From assembly GCF_014284365.1 (NCBI RefSeq), contig NZ_JACOGG010000003.1, forward strand, positions 124,001 to 188,000: a stretch of DNA of 64,000 nt, given 5' to 3'. Numbering within the stretch: position 1 is the first letter of the stretch; the number at the start of each line of letters is the position of its first letter. Under the pieces are notes generated by a model that saw nothing but the letters and a program-made list of their open reading frames with translations, did no database searches and was not told where the DNA came from. Source of the stretch: Cognatundibacterium rugosum (GTDB lineage Bacteria > Pseudomonadota > Gammaproteobacteria > Burkholderiales > Burkholderiaceae_D). The translations under genes and the position numbers were made by a program. This document shows positions 18,325-28,329 of this stretch, piece after piece.

Positions 18325-20202
18325 ATGAATATCAAGTCGTTAAAAAGCAGGTTGATCTTTGCGATTGCCAGTCTGATCACAATCTGTACCGTGATATTGA
18401 CGATAGGCAGTTATATACGTATGAAGTCACAGATAGAAGCGGGGTTGGCCAATGAAGTGCGCGGTGTGGCCGCTGGTTATGACGCCATCCTGGGTAACTG
18501 GATACAGATCAACACCTCCATGGTGGCAAGTCTGGCAAATGCGGTTGGCGATGGCGCAGATTTGAATACCAGCCTGGTCATGACGCGTACCGGCGGCAGC
18601 TTTCTGAGTGTATATCTGGGTACGCCAGACAAAACCTTTACCAATAATCCACCCAATCCACCGCCGGCAGGCTACGACCCGACCGTACGCCCCTGGTATA
18701 AGGCAGCGATGGAAGCGAAAAAGCCCATCGTGACCTCAGCCTATATGGGGGTCAATCCACCCGGCCTGATGATTTCATTTGCCGCACCGGTAAAAGGTGG
18801 TGAAGCGGGTGTGGTGGCAGCGGACGTGTTTCTGACCAAAATTGTTGAGCAGATTTTGAATATTAAGCTGGCTGGCGATGGCTACGCCTTCCTGTTGGAT
18901 AAATCGGGGCAGGTACTGGCCCATGCGGATCAGGCGAAGGTGTTGAAGCCTGCCAAGGAAATTGCTGCTGAACTGGCACTGGAGAATCTGGCCAGCCTGG
19001 CGGGGAAAAAAGAGTTAGTGGAAAGCACGGTTGCCGGTAAGTCCAGCTTTATCTATCTGCAACAAATTAATGGGTCAGATTTATATCTGGCCTTGGTGGT
19101 GGATAAGCAAAAGGCGCTGGCTTCGCTGGATCAGCTGGTGATGATTTCCGTGGTCGTGTTGCTGGTTTTGCTGGCGATTATATTGCCTGTCACTACCTGG
19201 CTGGTCGGTCATATGCTGTCCGGCTTGCAGCGTGTACGGGATGCCATGCTGGCGATTGCAGCCGGTGGTGGTGACCTGACCCGCAAGATTGAAGTAGAGG
19301 GCGAGGATGAGGTGGCACAAACTGCTGATGCGTTTAACCGTTTTATGGATCAGCTGCGCGTGATGGTGGTCGATGTACGTAAGGCGACCGATTCGATTAC
19401 GGTAGGAGCAACTGAAATTGCGACTGGCAATATGGATTTGTCAGGACGGACTGAACAGCAAGCTTCTTCGCTGGAACAAACCGCAGCCAGCATGGAAGAG
19501 CTGACTGAGGCAGTACGCAATAACGCGGAAAATGCGCGTGAAGCGAATCGTATGGCGGTGAATGCCTCGGATGTGGCAACCCAGGGTGGGGAAGTCGTGA
19601 ATAAAGTGGTAACGACTATGCAGGGTATTTCGGACAGCTCGCGCAAGATCGTTGACATCATCAGCGTCATCGAAGGTATTGCGTTTCAGACCAATATTCT
19701 GGCCTTGAATGCAGCGGTTGAAGCCGCGCGTGCCGGTGAGCAGGGGCGCGGTTTCGCGGTGGTGGCAAGCGAAGTCCGCACGCTGGCGCAGCGCAGTGCG
19801 GCAGCAGCTCAGGAAATCAAGAGCCTGATTGAAGACTCGGTTACCAAAGTCAATGAGGGGTCGGAACTGGTCGATAAAGCGGGTGCCTCCATGACACGTA
19901 TTGTGTCAGCAGTCGATCAGGTGGCTGCAATCATTAATGAAATTACCTCTGCTTCGGCCGAGCAAAGCGATGGTATTCAACAAGTGAATCAGGCGCTGGC
20001 GCACATGGATGAAGCGACTCAGCAGAATGCGGCGCTGGTTGAACAGGCTGCCGCAGCGGCCGGTTCGCTGGAAGAGCAGGCTAACTTATTGAAAGTGGCA
20101 ATGTCTGCCTTCCGTATGGAACACAATGCGCCTGCCACAAGGGTGAGTGCAGCAAGCGGCGCACGCTCAGGGCGCCAACCTAGTCTGGGCTATGACGCCT
20201 GA
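18325..20202 (+). CDS. Methyl-accepting chemotaxis protein with dCache-type sensor
   Basis: A 625-residue chemoreceptor. First transmembrane helix about residues 10-30; a periplasmic Cache-type domain follows ([10 protein letters not shown] near 115, typical of dCache_1); second helix about 270-295; HAMP about 295-345; then a coiled-coil signalling domain with the conserved hairpin tip [15 protein letters not shown] near 465. Cache sensors often bind amino acids or organic acids; the ligand here is unknown. No C-terminal NWETF-like pentapeptide is present. ATG 18325 has AGGAG 6 bases upstream. Confidence 0.93.
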   Translation: MNIKSLKSRLIFAIASLITICTVILTIGSYIRMKSQIEAGLANEVRGVAAGYDAILGNWIQINTSMVASLANAVGDGADLNTSLVMTRTGGSFLSVYLGTPDKTFTNNPPNPPPAGYDPTVRPWYKAAMEAKKPIVTSAYMGVNPPGLMISFAAPVKGGEAGVVAADVFLTKIVEQILNIKLAGDGYAFLLDKSGQVLAHADQAKVLKPAKEIAAELALENLASLAGKKELVESTVAGKSSFIYLQQINGSDLYLALVVDKQKALASLDQLVMISVVVLLVLLAIILPVTTWLVGHMLSGLQRVRDAMLAIAAGGGDLTRKIEVEGEDEVAQTADAFNRFMDQLRVMVVDVRKATDSITVGATEIATGNMDLSGRTEQQASSLEQTAASMEELTEAVRNNAENAREANRMAVNASDVATQGGEVVNKVVTTMQGISDSSRKIVDIISVIEGIAFQTNILALNAAVEAARAGEQGRGFAVVASEVRTLAQRSAAAAQEIKSLIEDSVTKVNEGSELVDKAGASMTRIVSAVDQVAAIINEITSASAEQSDGIQQVNQALAHMDEATQQNAALVEQAAAAAGSLEEQANLLKVAMSAFRMEHNAPATRVSAASGARSGRQPSLGYDA

Positions 20203-20223
20203 TTGTATGATTGACGTCGTGTT

Positions 20224-20988
20224 TTAACTCAGGGTAGCAATCACCGGCGCATGATCCGAGGGTTGCTCCCATTTTCGTGGCGCCCGGTCTATCACACAGG
20301 CAGTGCAACGCGCTGCCAATGACTGACTCAACAGGATATGATCTATCCTGACTCCCTTGTTCAGACGGAAGCCGAGTGCTCGGTAATCCCACCAGCTGAA
20401 TAATTTGTCGGCTTGTTCAAATTGTCGGAAGCTGTCGCTCAGACCCAGTTGTAGTAACTCCTGGAAGGCGGCACGCTCTTCCGGTGAGACTAGATTCATG
20501 CCAAGCCATGCAGCCGGATCGTGCACGTCGCGGTCATCCGGTGCGATGTTGTAATCACCTAGCAAAGCCAGTTCAGGATATTGCTGCATTTCTGCCTTCA
20601 GCCAGTTGTGCAGCGCCGCCAGCCACTTGAGCTTGTACTGAAATTTGTCAGAATCAGGTGCCTGCCCATTGGGAATATAGGCGCAGATAATCCGCATCCC
20701 CTGTATCGTGGCAGCGATGATTCTTTGCTGTTCATCCTCAAACAAGGGATTGTTTTTTTGGATGTCAGTCATAGGATGGCGCGACAGGATCGCGACACCG
20801 TTATAGGTTTTCTGACCGGTATAGGCGACGTGATAACCGGCTGCCTCAATCTCCGCTTGCGGAAATTTATCGTCGGTCAGCTTGGTCTCCTGTATGCACA
20901 GAATATCGACAGGATTCGTGTCCAGCCAACTCAATACCTGAGGCAGGCGTACCTTCAGGGAGTTGACGTTCCAGGTGCTCATTTGCAT
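20224..20988 (-). CDS. xthA: Exodeoxyribonuclease III
   Basis: An exonuclease III family AP endonuclease for base excision repair, 254 residues. Family motifs are all visible: T-W-N-V-N-S near 5, I-Q-E-T-K (metal-binding Glu) near 34, N-G-V-A-I-L-S near 64, G-D-Y-N-I-A-P near 145, and the C-terminal S-D-H-A-P-V. GAGGT lies 6 bases before the ATG at 20988. It is convergent with the chemoreceptor, with 21 bases between the stops. Confidence 0.95.
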   Translation of the reverse strand: MQMSTWNVNSLKVRLPQVLSWLDTNPVDILCIQETKLTDDKFPQAEIEAAGYHVAYTGQKTYNGVAILSRHPMTDIQKNNPLFEDEQQRIIAATIQGMRIICAYIPNGQAPDSDKFQYKLKWLAALHNWLKAEMQQYPELALLGDYNIAPDDRDVHDPAAWLGMNLVSPEERAAFQELLQLGLSDSFRQFEQADKLFSWWDYRALGFRLNKGVRIDHILLSQSLAARCTACVIDRAPRKWEQPSDHAPVIATLS

Positions 20989-21000
20989 AGTGCTACCTCT

Positions 21001-21040
21001 AAAAAAGAAAAGCCGTGCTCCAGGTGGAATGGAGCACGGC
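21001..21040 (-). terminator. Terminator of pepA
   Basis: On the minus strand, an 11-base perfect stem (GCCGTGCTCCA and its complement) with a 7-base loop, followed by a T-rich tail. It lies about 55 bases after the pepA stop and directly before the xthA start. Confidence 0.85.
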
Positions 21041-21096
21041 CTGATTCAAACACTTAGCGCTGCGGGTACGGAATCAGCGAACTGACTCCGACCTGA

Positions 21097-22605
21097 TCAG
21101 CCTGCGCGGTTGATCAGGAAAGTGGTCAGCAGCGGTACCGGACGACCGGTGGAACCTTTTGCTGCGCCGGATTTCCAGGCTGTGCCAGCGATATCCAGAT
21201 GGGCCCAGGTGTATTTCTTCGTGAAACGCTCCAGGAAGCAGGCTGCGGTAATGCTGCCGCCAGCAGGGCCGCCGATATTGGCCATGTCGGCAAAATTCGA
21301 TTTCAGTTGCTCGTTGTAAGCTTCTTCTATCGGCATACGCCACGCGGTATCACCGCTTTGTTTGCCGGCTGCCAGTAATTCATTCGCCAATACATCATGT
21401 GTTGCATCGTGACGTGTGAACAGGCCGGTATTGTGATGACCCAGCGACGTCACGCAGGCACCCGTCAGGGTCGCAACGTCGATGACAGCTGCAGGGTTGA
21501 AGCGCTCAGTGTAGGTCAGAGCGTCACACAGAATCAGGCGACCTTCGGCGTCCGTGTTCAGGATTTCTATCGTCTGGCCAGACATTGAAGTCACGATGTC
21601 GCCAGGACGCGTCGCGGAACCGGATGGCATGTTTTCGCAAGTAGGGATCACTGCGTAGACGTTTAGCTTGAGTTTCATTTCGCCGATGGCACGCATGGTA
21701 CCCAGCACAGATGCGGCGCCGCCCATGTCGTACTTCATCTCATCCATGCTAGCGCCTGGCTTCAGAGATATACCACCGGAATCGAAAGTGATGCCTTTAC
21801 CGACCAGTACGACCGGTGCATCTTTCGCTTTGCCGCCGCTATGCTTGAGGACGATAAACTTGGGTGGCTCAACCGTGCCATTGGTCACGGACAGGAAGCT
21901 CCCCATTTTGAGTGCCTGTATCTGTTTGCGATCCAGTACTTCAACCACCATCTTGTAGTCAGTCGCGATTTGTTTGGCAGTATTGGCCAGATAAGTCGGT
22001 GTACAGACATTCGGTGGCAGATTGCCGAGTTCTTTAGTCAGATCAACGCCGTTCGCCAAGGCGATGCTTTGTGCTAACGCGGATTTGGCTGCAGTCGCTT
22101 CTGCGGCAGCAACCGCAAATGCCACTTTTTTGACTCCTGCAGTGCTGGTGTCTTTTTTGCTCTTCAGTCCATCTGCGCGGAAGATGCTGTCGCGGAAGGC
22201 CAACACAGCGGCATTCAGTGACCAGCTGATGGTGCGCTCTTTCACGCCTGGCAGAGCAATAACTGTATCGTTTGCGCCTAAACCTGCTAAAGTACGGGCT
22301 GCTGCGGCAACGGCGGACTGATAGGCTTTTTCAGTGACCAGTTCAGATTCTTCACCCAGACCGACCAGTAACACGCGCTCAGCGGCGATGTCGCTGATAT
22401 TGCGTAACAACAGGGAGGAGCCGGGTTTGCCTGTGATGTCGCCGGATTTCAGCGCTGCAGCGATGGCGCCGGACGCATCCAGTGCAGTAGCAGCGACCGA
22501 CAATTTTTTATTTTCGAATACACCAACAACGATACAAGCGGTTTTGATCGCCTTGTGGGCAGTTGAGGCACTTTTTGCGTCGATTGATTTTATGCTAAAG
22601 TCCAC
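21097..22605 (-). CDS. pepA: Leucyl aminopeptidase PepA
   Basis: An M17 family dizinc or dimanganese aminopeptidase of 502 residues; PepA proteins can also bind DNA. The signature N-T-D-A-E-G-R-L near residue 350 and metal ligands in [11 protein letters not shown] near 270 are present. Translation begins at GTG 22605, with AGAGGAG 6 bases upstream. The gene is divergent from lptF with a 50-base gap, as in E. coli, and is closed by a strong terminator. Confidence 0.96.
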   Translation of the reverse strand: MDFSIKSIDAKSASTAHKAIKTACIVVGVFENKKLSVAATALDASGAIAAALKSGDITGKPGSSLLLRNISDIAAERVLLVGLGEESELVTEKAYQSAVAAAARTLAGLGANDTVIALPGVKERTISWSLNAAVLAFRDSIFRADGLKSKKDTSTAGVKKVAFAVAAAEATAAKSALAQSIALANGVDLTKELGNLPPNVCTPTYLANTAKQIATDYKMVVEVLDRKQIQALKMGSFLSVTNGTVEPPKFIVLKHSGGKAKDAPVVLVGKGITFDSGGISLKPGASMDEMKYDMGGAASVLGTMRAIGEMKLKLNVYAVIPTCENMPSGSATRPGDIVTSMSGQTIEILNTDAEGRLILCDALTYTERFNPAAVIDVATLTGACVTSLGHHNTGLFTRHDATHDVLANELLAAGKQSGDTAWRMPIEEAYNEQLKSNFADMANIGGPAGGSITAACFLERFTKKYTWAHLDIAGTAWKSGAAKGSTGRPVPLLTTFLINRAG

Positions 22606-22642
22606 GTATTACTCCTCTTGGTAAGTCTCGTAAAACAGACAT

Positions 22643-22648
22643 TATAAT
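22643..22648. promoter_or_regulatory. Symmetrical -10 box between pepA and lptF
   Basis: The sequence ATTATAAT reads the same on both strands, so a perfect TATAAT is available in each direction. For pepA, TTGAAA lies 15 bases upstream on the minus strand and gives a leader of about 30 bases. For lptF, the box ends only 7 bases before the ATG, which would make the lptF transcript leaderless or nearly so. Confidence 0.5.
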
Positions 22649-22655
22649 CCTTCTC

Positions 22656-23786
22656 ATGATTTTTCAACGCGCGCTTCGACGTGAATTGCTGAGTGCAGCT
22701 GGCGCAGTCCTTGCAACCCTCTTCGTTATAACTGTCACCTGGATGCTGATCCGCGTGCTGGAGCAGGCCGCCGGCGGAAAAGTGGCCTCATCGGATGTAC
22801 TGGCGCTGATCGGTTTTATGTCCCTGATGTATCTGCCTATTTTACTCATTCTGACCGGCTTCATTGCGGTGCTGCTGGTCGTCACCCGCAGCTACCAGGA
22901 ATCTGAAATGGTGGTCTGGTTTGCGTCCGGTCTGAGTCTGACACAATGGATTAGTCCCGTCATCAAATTCGGTTTTCCTATTGTGGCATTGACTGCATTC
23001 CTGAGTTTTTTTGCGAGCCCCTGGGCTAACCGGCAGAGCGTGGAATTTGAAGAGCGTTTTCAAAAGCGTTCTGATATCGCTAAAGTCTCACCCGGTAAAT
23101 TTCAGGAATCGTCCGCTTCGGATCGTATTTTCTTTGTCGAAGAAGTCGCGGGTGATCTCAGTAAAGTGCAGAATATCTTCATCAACACCGTGAAAGATGG
23201 CCGTTCCAGCGTGGTGGTGGCGAAAGAGGGCATGATAGAGATCGACAAATACGGAGACAAGTTCCTGGTCATGGATAAAGGTCGCCGTTACGATGGTTTG
23301 CCGACTGCACCGGATTTTCAAATGATGCAGTTTGAACGTTACGGTGTGTTGGTGTCGAGTCAGTCGAATGCCTTGAATAGCGATAACTCCGCTAAGTCCA
23401 TGCCCTTGTCTGAATTGTTGTCTCAGCCAGATCCGCATAAACGGGCAGAGCTGTTGTGGCGTATCTCGCTGCCGGTGATGGCCGCGGTCTTGATGTTGCT
23501 GGCCATTCCCCTGGGTTTTGTCAACCCACGTGTCGGGCGCTCAGCCAATCTGATCGTTGCCTTGCTCGCTACGGTGTTTTATCTGACGATGGTGAATATT
23601 TCTCAATCTCTGGTGTTACAGGGACGTGCCGCCTTTGCCTTAGGCTGGTGGCCGGTACATGCTGCAGTGGCAGTCCTGGTCTGGTTGTTGTTTGTGTGGC
23701 GATTAAAAATCAATAGCCGCTGGCATCCTGCCGGCATCTGGGCGCGCTGCAAGTCTGGTGCAACACGCAAAGCGAGCGTAGCATGA
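22656..23786 (+). CDS. lptF: LPS export permease LptF
   Basis: Inner-membrane permease of the LptB2FG complex, which extracts lipopolysaccharide and passes it to the Lpt bridge. The 376 residues match the YjgP/YjgQ family: N-terminal helices (V-T-W-M-L-I-R-V-L near residue 25), a periplasmic beta-jellyroll domain about 130-260, and three C-terminal helices. No Shine-Dalgarno is seen before the ATG. It overlaps lptG by 4 bases (ATGA). Confidence 0.95.
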   Translation: MIFQRALRRELLSAAGAVLATLFVITVTWMLIRVLEQAAGGKVASSDVLALIGFMSLMYLPILLILTGFIAVLLVVTRSYQESEMVVWFASGLSLTQWISPVIKFGFPIVALTAFLSFFASPWANRQSVEFEERFQKRSDIAKVSPGKFQESSASDRIFFVEEVAGDLSKVQNIFINTVKDGRSSVVVAKEGMIEIDKYGDKFLVMDKGRRYDGLPTAPDFQMMQFERYGVLVSSQSNALNSDNSAKSMPLSELLSQPDPHKRAELLWRISLPVMAAVLMLLAIPLGFVNPRVGRSANLIVALLATVFYLTMVNISQSLVLQGRAAFALGWWPVHAAVAVLVWLLFVWRLKINSRWHPAGIWARCKSGATRKASVA

Positions 23787-24913
23787 AGATTTTACAAAAA
23801 TATTTTGGTACCGAGATTATCCGTGCAGTGGCATTCGTGATGCTGGCTTTGCTGGCGCTGTTCTCTTTCTTCGATTTGATGAAGGAGTTGCAGTCGGTGA
23901 ACAGTGGCAGTTATCGCCTGTTGAACGCAGTATTTTATGTATTGATGGGCTTGCCCGGCTATGTCTATGAGTTTATGCCGATTGCGGTACTGATCGGTAC
24001 TATTTATGTGCTGGCGCAGTTTGCATCAAATTCAGAATTTACCATCATGCGCTCTGCCAGTATGTCCACTGTAACCGCGATGACGATGTTAATGAAGGTA
24101 GGCTTGATCTTTGTCGCGCTGACCTTTTTGTTTGGTGAGGTCATTGCACCGGCTAGTACCAAGTTCGCCGAGAGCATGAAGCTGAAAGCATTGGGCGCAT
24201 CGCAAAAAAAAGAATTCCGCACCGGTCTCTGGACTAAGGATTTGGTCCGTGAAAATGGACTCAGCGGTGAGATTACCGGATCCCGCTTTCTGAATGTGAA
24301 AGAGATCACGGCTGCGCGGCAGCTTAAAGATGTGCGGGTCTATGAATTTGATAAAGAATTCCGCCTGAACCGTGAGGTTACTGCTGTGACTGCGGACTAT
24401 ATAGGCAAAAATACCTGGCGTCTGACCGATGTGGCTGAAACTTCGTTTCCGCTCACTTTGTCGAGCGAAGATATCAATAAAGTAAAAACGGCGCGCTACC
24501 CAAGCCGGGATGTGATTTCAGAAGTGACGCCGGAAATACTGACGGTCTTGTTCGCTGATCCGGATCGTATGTCTGCCGTTGATCTGGCTGCCTATACCCG
24601 TCATCTGGTTGATAATAAACAGGATAGCGAACGCTATGAAATAGCATTCTGGAAAAAAGTCACTTATCCGCTGGCCATCCTGGTGATGATGGCGCTGGCT
24701 TTACCTTTCGCTTATCTGCACGTGCGCAGTGGCGGTGTGAGCTTTAAAATTTTTAGTGGCATCATGATAGGTATGGTGTTTTATCTTATTAATAGTTTGT
24801 TTTCCCACATCGGCTTACTCAATACCTGGCCGCCCTATGTCACGGCATTGGTACCCAGTGTCTTGTTTATGGCGTTGGCGCTGACAGGTTTGCGTTACGT
24901 GGAAAGGCACTAA
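23783..24913 (+). CDS. lptG: LPS export permease LptG
   Basis: Partner permease of LptF with the same YjgP/YjgQ architecture: first helix with the conserved start K-Y-F-G-T-E-I-I, periplasmic domain in the middle third, and C-terminal helices. It has 376 residues, exactly as long as LptF. The ATGA overlap with lptF implies translational coupling and equimolar synthesis. Its stop overlaps the start of the CbiX-like gene (TAATG). Confidence 0.95.
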   Translation: MKILQKYFGTEIIRAVAFVMLALLALFSFFDLMKELQSVNSGSYRLLNAVFYVLMGLPGYVYEFMPIAVLIGTIYVLAQFASNSEFTIMRSASMSTVTAMTMLMKVGLIFVALTFLFGEVIAPASTKFAESMKLKALGASQKKEFRTGLWTKDLVRENGLSGEITGSRFLNVKEITAARQLKDVRVYEFDKEFRLNREVTAVTADYIGKNTWRLTDVAETSFPLTLSSEDINKVKTARYPSRDVISEVTPEILTVLFADPDRMSAVDLAAYTRHLVDNKQDSERYEIAFWKKVTYPLAILVMMALALPFAYLHVRSGGVSFKIFSGIMIGMVFYLINSLFSHIGLLNTWPPYVTALVPSVLFMALALTGLRYVERH

Positions 24914-25275
24914 TGAAAGCGATAGTATTATTTGCGCATGGTGCACGGGACCCACGTTGGGCCGCACCGTTTGAACGCTTGCAGAAACTGACCCAGGATG
25001 CATTGCCCGAGGTTGCGGTCAGGTTGTCGTTTCTGGAGTTTATGTCCCCCGCGCTGCCAGCACTGGTGGCCGAACTGGCGCAACAAGGCTGTCAGCAGAT
25101 TTCTGTGGTACCGGTTTTCCTGGGGCAGGGCGGCCACGTGTTACGCGACCTGCCGCTGATACTGGACAGTTTGCGCGCAGACTACCCGGCAATCCAGTTC
25201 CGTCACTCTGGCGCCGTTGGTGAAGATGCTGGGGTGTTAATGGCAATGCGTGATTATTGCGTGACGCAGATATAA
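24913..25275 (+). CDS. CbiX-like sirohydrochlorin chelatase
   Basis: A 120-residue single-domain (CbiX-S) chelatase. The metal and tetrapyrrole-binding motif H-G-A-R-D-P lies near residue 9 and a second conserved segment V-V-P-V-F-L-G-Q-G-G-H near 65 carries the second His. This class inserts Co or Fe into sirohydrochlorin. It sits at the end of the lptFG unit, sharing one base with lptG, but converges on the uroporphyrinogen methyltransferase gene of the sulfate cluster, so it plausibly supplies the iron insertion step for siroheme used by CysI. That link is inference from position. Confidence 0.85.
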   Translation: MKAIVLFAHGARDPRWAAPFERLQKLTQDALPEVAVRLSFLEFMSPALPALVAELAQQGCQQISVVPVFLGQGGHVLRDLPLILDSLRADYPAIQFRHSGAVGEDAGVLMAMRDYCVTQI

Positions 25276-25315
25276 TTCATCAGGCAGAGTATGCGGTCCG
25301 GGTGCTCTGCGCAGC

Positions 25316-26032
25316 TTAAAGTCGGCGCTGACGCATGGCTTCGCCCATCATCACCAGTACCGGTCCGGACGAAGTGTGCAAGCCCTGTGCTAAATCCTGC
25401 AGCGTCATGTGGGTAATGACTTCGTCGGCACGACTGCAGTTTTCTACCACCACAACAGGATGCGTTTCGGGATGACCGGCATCCAGCATACGATGTGCCG
25501 TCAGCATGGCTTCGCGTCCGCCCATGTATTGCACCAACGTGTCGCATTCCGGGATGCGGGTATCCGCTGCTTCGCCAGGCGCGGTGCTGGAGGTGAATAG
25601 CGCCACACTGCGCGCAATACCGCGCTTGGTCAGAGGCTGACGCACGCTGGCGGCCGCAGCCAAAGCGGTGGTGATGCCGGGTACGATTTCATAACTGATA
25701 CCAGCTGCTTCCAGCGCTCGGATTTCTTCATCAGCGCGCCCGAATAACATAGGGTCTCCACCCTTTAAGCGCACCACCAGACGGTGCGTCTGTGCCTGAC
25801 TGATGATTTGCTGATTGATCTCATCCTGTAAGGCAGAGCGTTGACCGCTGCGCTTGCCGACCGAAATCAGCAGCGCCTGCGGGCATAATTCCAGCATCTC
25901 TGCTGTGACCAATGCGTCATACAGCACGACATCGGCCTGCGCCAGCAGACGCGCGCCGCGTACGGTGATCAGATCCGCAGCGCCGGGGCCGGCACCGATC
26001 AGAAATACCTTGGCAGTCGCTGCCTGACTCAA
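25316..26032 (-). CDS. cobA: Uroporphyrinogen-III C-methyltransferase
   Basis: Makes precorrin-2 from uroporphyrinogen III with two SAM, the first committed step to siroheme. The 238 residues match the SUMT family: V-F-L-I-G-A-G-P-G near residue 10, V-R-L-K-G-G-D-P near 87, E-V-P-G-I-T-like segment (E-I-V-P-G-I-T) near 115 and Q-Y-M-G near 168. There is no fused dehydrogenase/chelatase domain as in CysG. It is the last gene of the minus-strand sulfate cluster and overlaps cysN by 4 bases, which ties siroheme supply to sulfite reductase. Confidence 0.94.
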   Translation of the reverse strand: MSQAATAKVFLIGAGPGAADLITVRGARLLAQADVVLYDALVTAEMLELCPQALLISVGKRSGQRSALQDEINQQIISQAQTHRLVVRLKGGDPMLFGRADEEIRALEAAGISYEIVPGITTALAAAASVRQPLTKRGIARSVALFTSSTAPGEAADTRIPECDTLVQYMGGREAMLTAHRMLDAGHPETHPVVVVENCSRADEVITHMTLQDLAQGLHTSSGPVLVMMGEAMRQRRL

Positions 26033-27363
26033 GCGGCTTCTCCAAGTCGTATCATGCCCGCTGCAACGGTCTGATGCGTGACTTCGTCGATCAGGATGAA
26101 AGAGCCCGTCGAACGTAAATCATTGTAATCGTCCGCGGCCAGCGGCTGCTGCACGTTGATCGAGACACTGGCGATATCATTCAGTTTCAGGCTGTCAGCC
26201 GGACGACGTTGCTGGGTATTGATATCAAGGATGGTATCGATGGCTGTTACCCGCGCAGCAACCTGGCGGGTCGTATGTTTGAGCCAGTATTTGCGGCGCA
26301 CATCCAGCGCATCTTCTGATAACCAGCACAAATCAGCCTTGACAGTTTTCTGCAGGGTGGCTGGGCGTTGTGCATCCACCAGCATATCGCCGCGTGAAAT
26401 ATCCAGATATTCATTGAGCAGGATAGTGACTGACTGACCGACCACCGCGGTATCCAGCGAGCCGTCCAGGGTCAGGATGTCTTTAACGGTCGCTTGCTGA
26501 TTGCCGGGTTGAACCAGCAACTGATCACCTTTACTGACTTTGCCAGCCTCTATGCGCCCCATGTAACCACGGAAGTCGTTGGCTTCATGGCCGTTGTGAC
26601 GCGCCACTAATTGTACCGGGAAGCGGAAGGCTTCATCCTGCGAGGCATCATAGACGCTTAAGGATTCCAGCAGGTCGATCAGGGTCGGTCCCTGATACCA
26701 AGGCATCTTGTCCGAGGCCGCGACCACATTGTCACCTGCCAATGCCGACAGCGGCACTGCATGGATATCACGCAAACCAAGTTGTGCAGCAAATTTCAGA
26801 TATTCAGCGACGATGCGTTCATACACAGACTGGTCATAATCGATCAGATCCATTTTATTGACAGCCACAATGACATGCTCGATCTGCAGTAACTGGGCGA
26901 TGGTGGAATGGCGCTTAGTCTGTACCAGCAAGTCCACGCTGCCATCTTCGTGCAGTTTAACTTTAGATACGTCAATCAGAATGATCACCGCATCTGCAGT
27001 CGATGCACCAGTCACCATATTGCGTGTGTACTGCTCATGGCCAGGTGTATCGGCGATGATGAATTTACGCTTAGGGGTGGCGAAGTAGCGGTAGGCCACG
27101 TCGATCGTGATGCCCTGCTCGCGCTCTGCTTCCAGACCGTCGGTCAACAGCGATAAATCAATGGTGTCGCCCACAGTGCGTTTGTGTTTTGCACGTGAAA
27201 TGGCGTCGAGCTGATCGGCAAAAATGCCCTTGCTGTCGAACAGCAGACGGCCGATCAGGGTGCTTTTTCCATCATCCACGGAGCCCGCGGTGATGAAGCG
27301 TAACAGTCCGCGCTCGCTCAGGCCGGCGGCGTTGCTGACGGTGGAGGTGCTTGCTGCAGTCAT
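26029..27363 (-). CDS. cysN: Sulfate adenylyltransferase subunit 1 (GTPase)
   Basis: The GTPase subunit of ATP sulfurylase; GTP hydrolysis drives formation of APS from sulfate and ATP. At 444 residues it has P-loop G-S-V-D-D-G-K-S-T near 28, D-T-P-G-H-E near 106 and N-K-M-D near 166, as in EF-Tu-like factors. There is no C-terminal APS kinase (CysC) extension, which agrees with an APS-reducing pathway. It overlaps both cysD (1 base) and cobA (4 bases). Confidence 0.95.
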   Translation of the reverse strand: MTAASTSTVSNAAGLSERGLLRFITAGSVDDGKSTLIGRLLFDSKGIFADQLDAISRAKHKRTVGDTIDLSLLTDGLEAEREQGITIDVAYRYFATPKRKFIIADTPGHEQYTRNMVTGASTADAVIILIDVSKVKLHEDGSVDLLVQTKRHSTIAQLLQIEHVIVAVNKMDLIDYDQSVYERIVAEYLKFAAQLGLRDIHAVPLSALAGDNVVAASDKMPWYQGPTLIDLLESLSVYDASQDEAFRFPVQLVARHNGHEANDFRGYMGRIEAGKVSKGDQLLVQPGNQQATVKDILTLDGSLDTAVVGQSVTILLNEYLDISRGDMLVDAQRPATLQKTVKADLCWLSEDALDVRRKYWLKHTTRQVAARVTAIDTILDINTQQRRPADSLKLNDIASVSINVQQPLAADDYNDLRSTGSFILIDEVTHQTVAAGMIRLGEAA

Positions 27364-28298
27364 CAGAAATATCCTTCTTTTTTACGTTTTTCCATGGAGG
27401 CTTCGGAAGTCTGGTCGTCCATGCGGGTGGCACCACGTTCAGTAATCTGGGTAATCGCGGTTTCTGCAATGATGGCAGACACGGTTGCCGCATCCGACGA
27501 GACCGGGCAGGTGCAGGAAATATCGCCAACAGTACGGAAGCGTACCACGCGGGTTTCGACCGTTTCTCCGGCGCGTGGCGGGGTCAGATCCGTCAGTGGA
27601 ACCAGCAGGCCATTACGCGGGATGACTTGACGTTCATGGGCAAAATAAATCTCAGGCAATTCCAGCTTTTCACGTGCAATATACTGCCAGACATCCAGTT
27701 CAGTCCAGTTGGAAATTGGGAATACCCGCATGTTTTCACCGGGATGGACGCGGGTGTTATACAAGTCCCACAGCTCAGGACGCTGGGCTTTTGGATTCCA
27801 CTGGCCGAATTCATCGCGGAAGGAAAAAATACGTTCTTTGGCGCGCGCTTTTTCCTCGTCACGACGGGCACCACCTATGCAGGCGTCAAAGCGATGCTCA
27901 GCAATGGTTTCCAGCAGCGTCACAGCTTGCGCAGCATTGCGCGAATCGGTCGCCGGATTGCGCAGGCGTACTGTGCCTTTTTGTATCGATGCTTCCACGG
28001 AGCCGACGATCAGGCGTTCACCCAGTTCCGCCACGCGTTTGTCGCGGAAAGCGATCACTTCCGGAAAATTATGACCGGTATCGATATGCACCAGCGGGAA
28101 GGGGAATTTACCCGGACGAAAGGCTTTTTCAGCCAGACGCAGTAATACGATAGAGTCTTTGCCGCCCGAGAATAACAGAGCCGGATTGCTACACTCTGCC
28201 GCGACTTCGCGCATGATGTGGATGGCCTCGGATTCCAGCCAGTCGAGATGGCGATTGCTCGCGGCATCAATGAAATGATTTTCTGTCACAGTGTTCAT
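27363..28298 (-). CDS. cysD: Sulfate adenylyltransferase subunit 2
   Basis: Catalytic subunit of ATP sulfurylase, 311 residues, of the PP-loop family with S-G-G-K-D-S near residue 44. Other conserved stretches are H-I-D-T-G-H-N-F-P-E near 71 and W-T-E-L-D-V-W-Q-Y near 210. It works as a heterodimer with CysN encoded immediately downstream. It starts 31 bases after cysH. Confidence 0.96.
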   Translation of the reverse strand: MNTVTENHFIDAASNRHLDWLESEAIHIMREVAAECSNPALLFSGGKDSIVLLRLAEKAFRPGKFPFPLVHIDTGHNFPEVIAFRDKRVAELGERLIVGSVEASIQKGTVRLRNPATDSRNAAQAVTLLETIAEHRFDACIGGARRDEEKARAKERIFSFRDEFGQWNPKAQRPELWDLYNTRVHPGENMRVFPISNWTELDVWQYIAREKLELPEIYFAHERQVIPRNGLLVPLTDLTPPRAGETVETRVVRFRTVGDISCTCPVSSDAATVSAIIAETAITQITERGATRMDDQTSEASMEKRKKEGYF

Positions 28299-28329
28299 AG
28301 TCTTCCTTAATGTTCTGCCTGCCGCAGGT

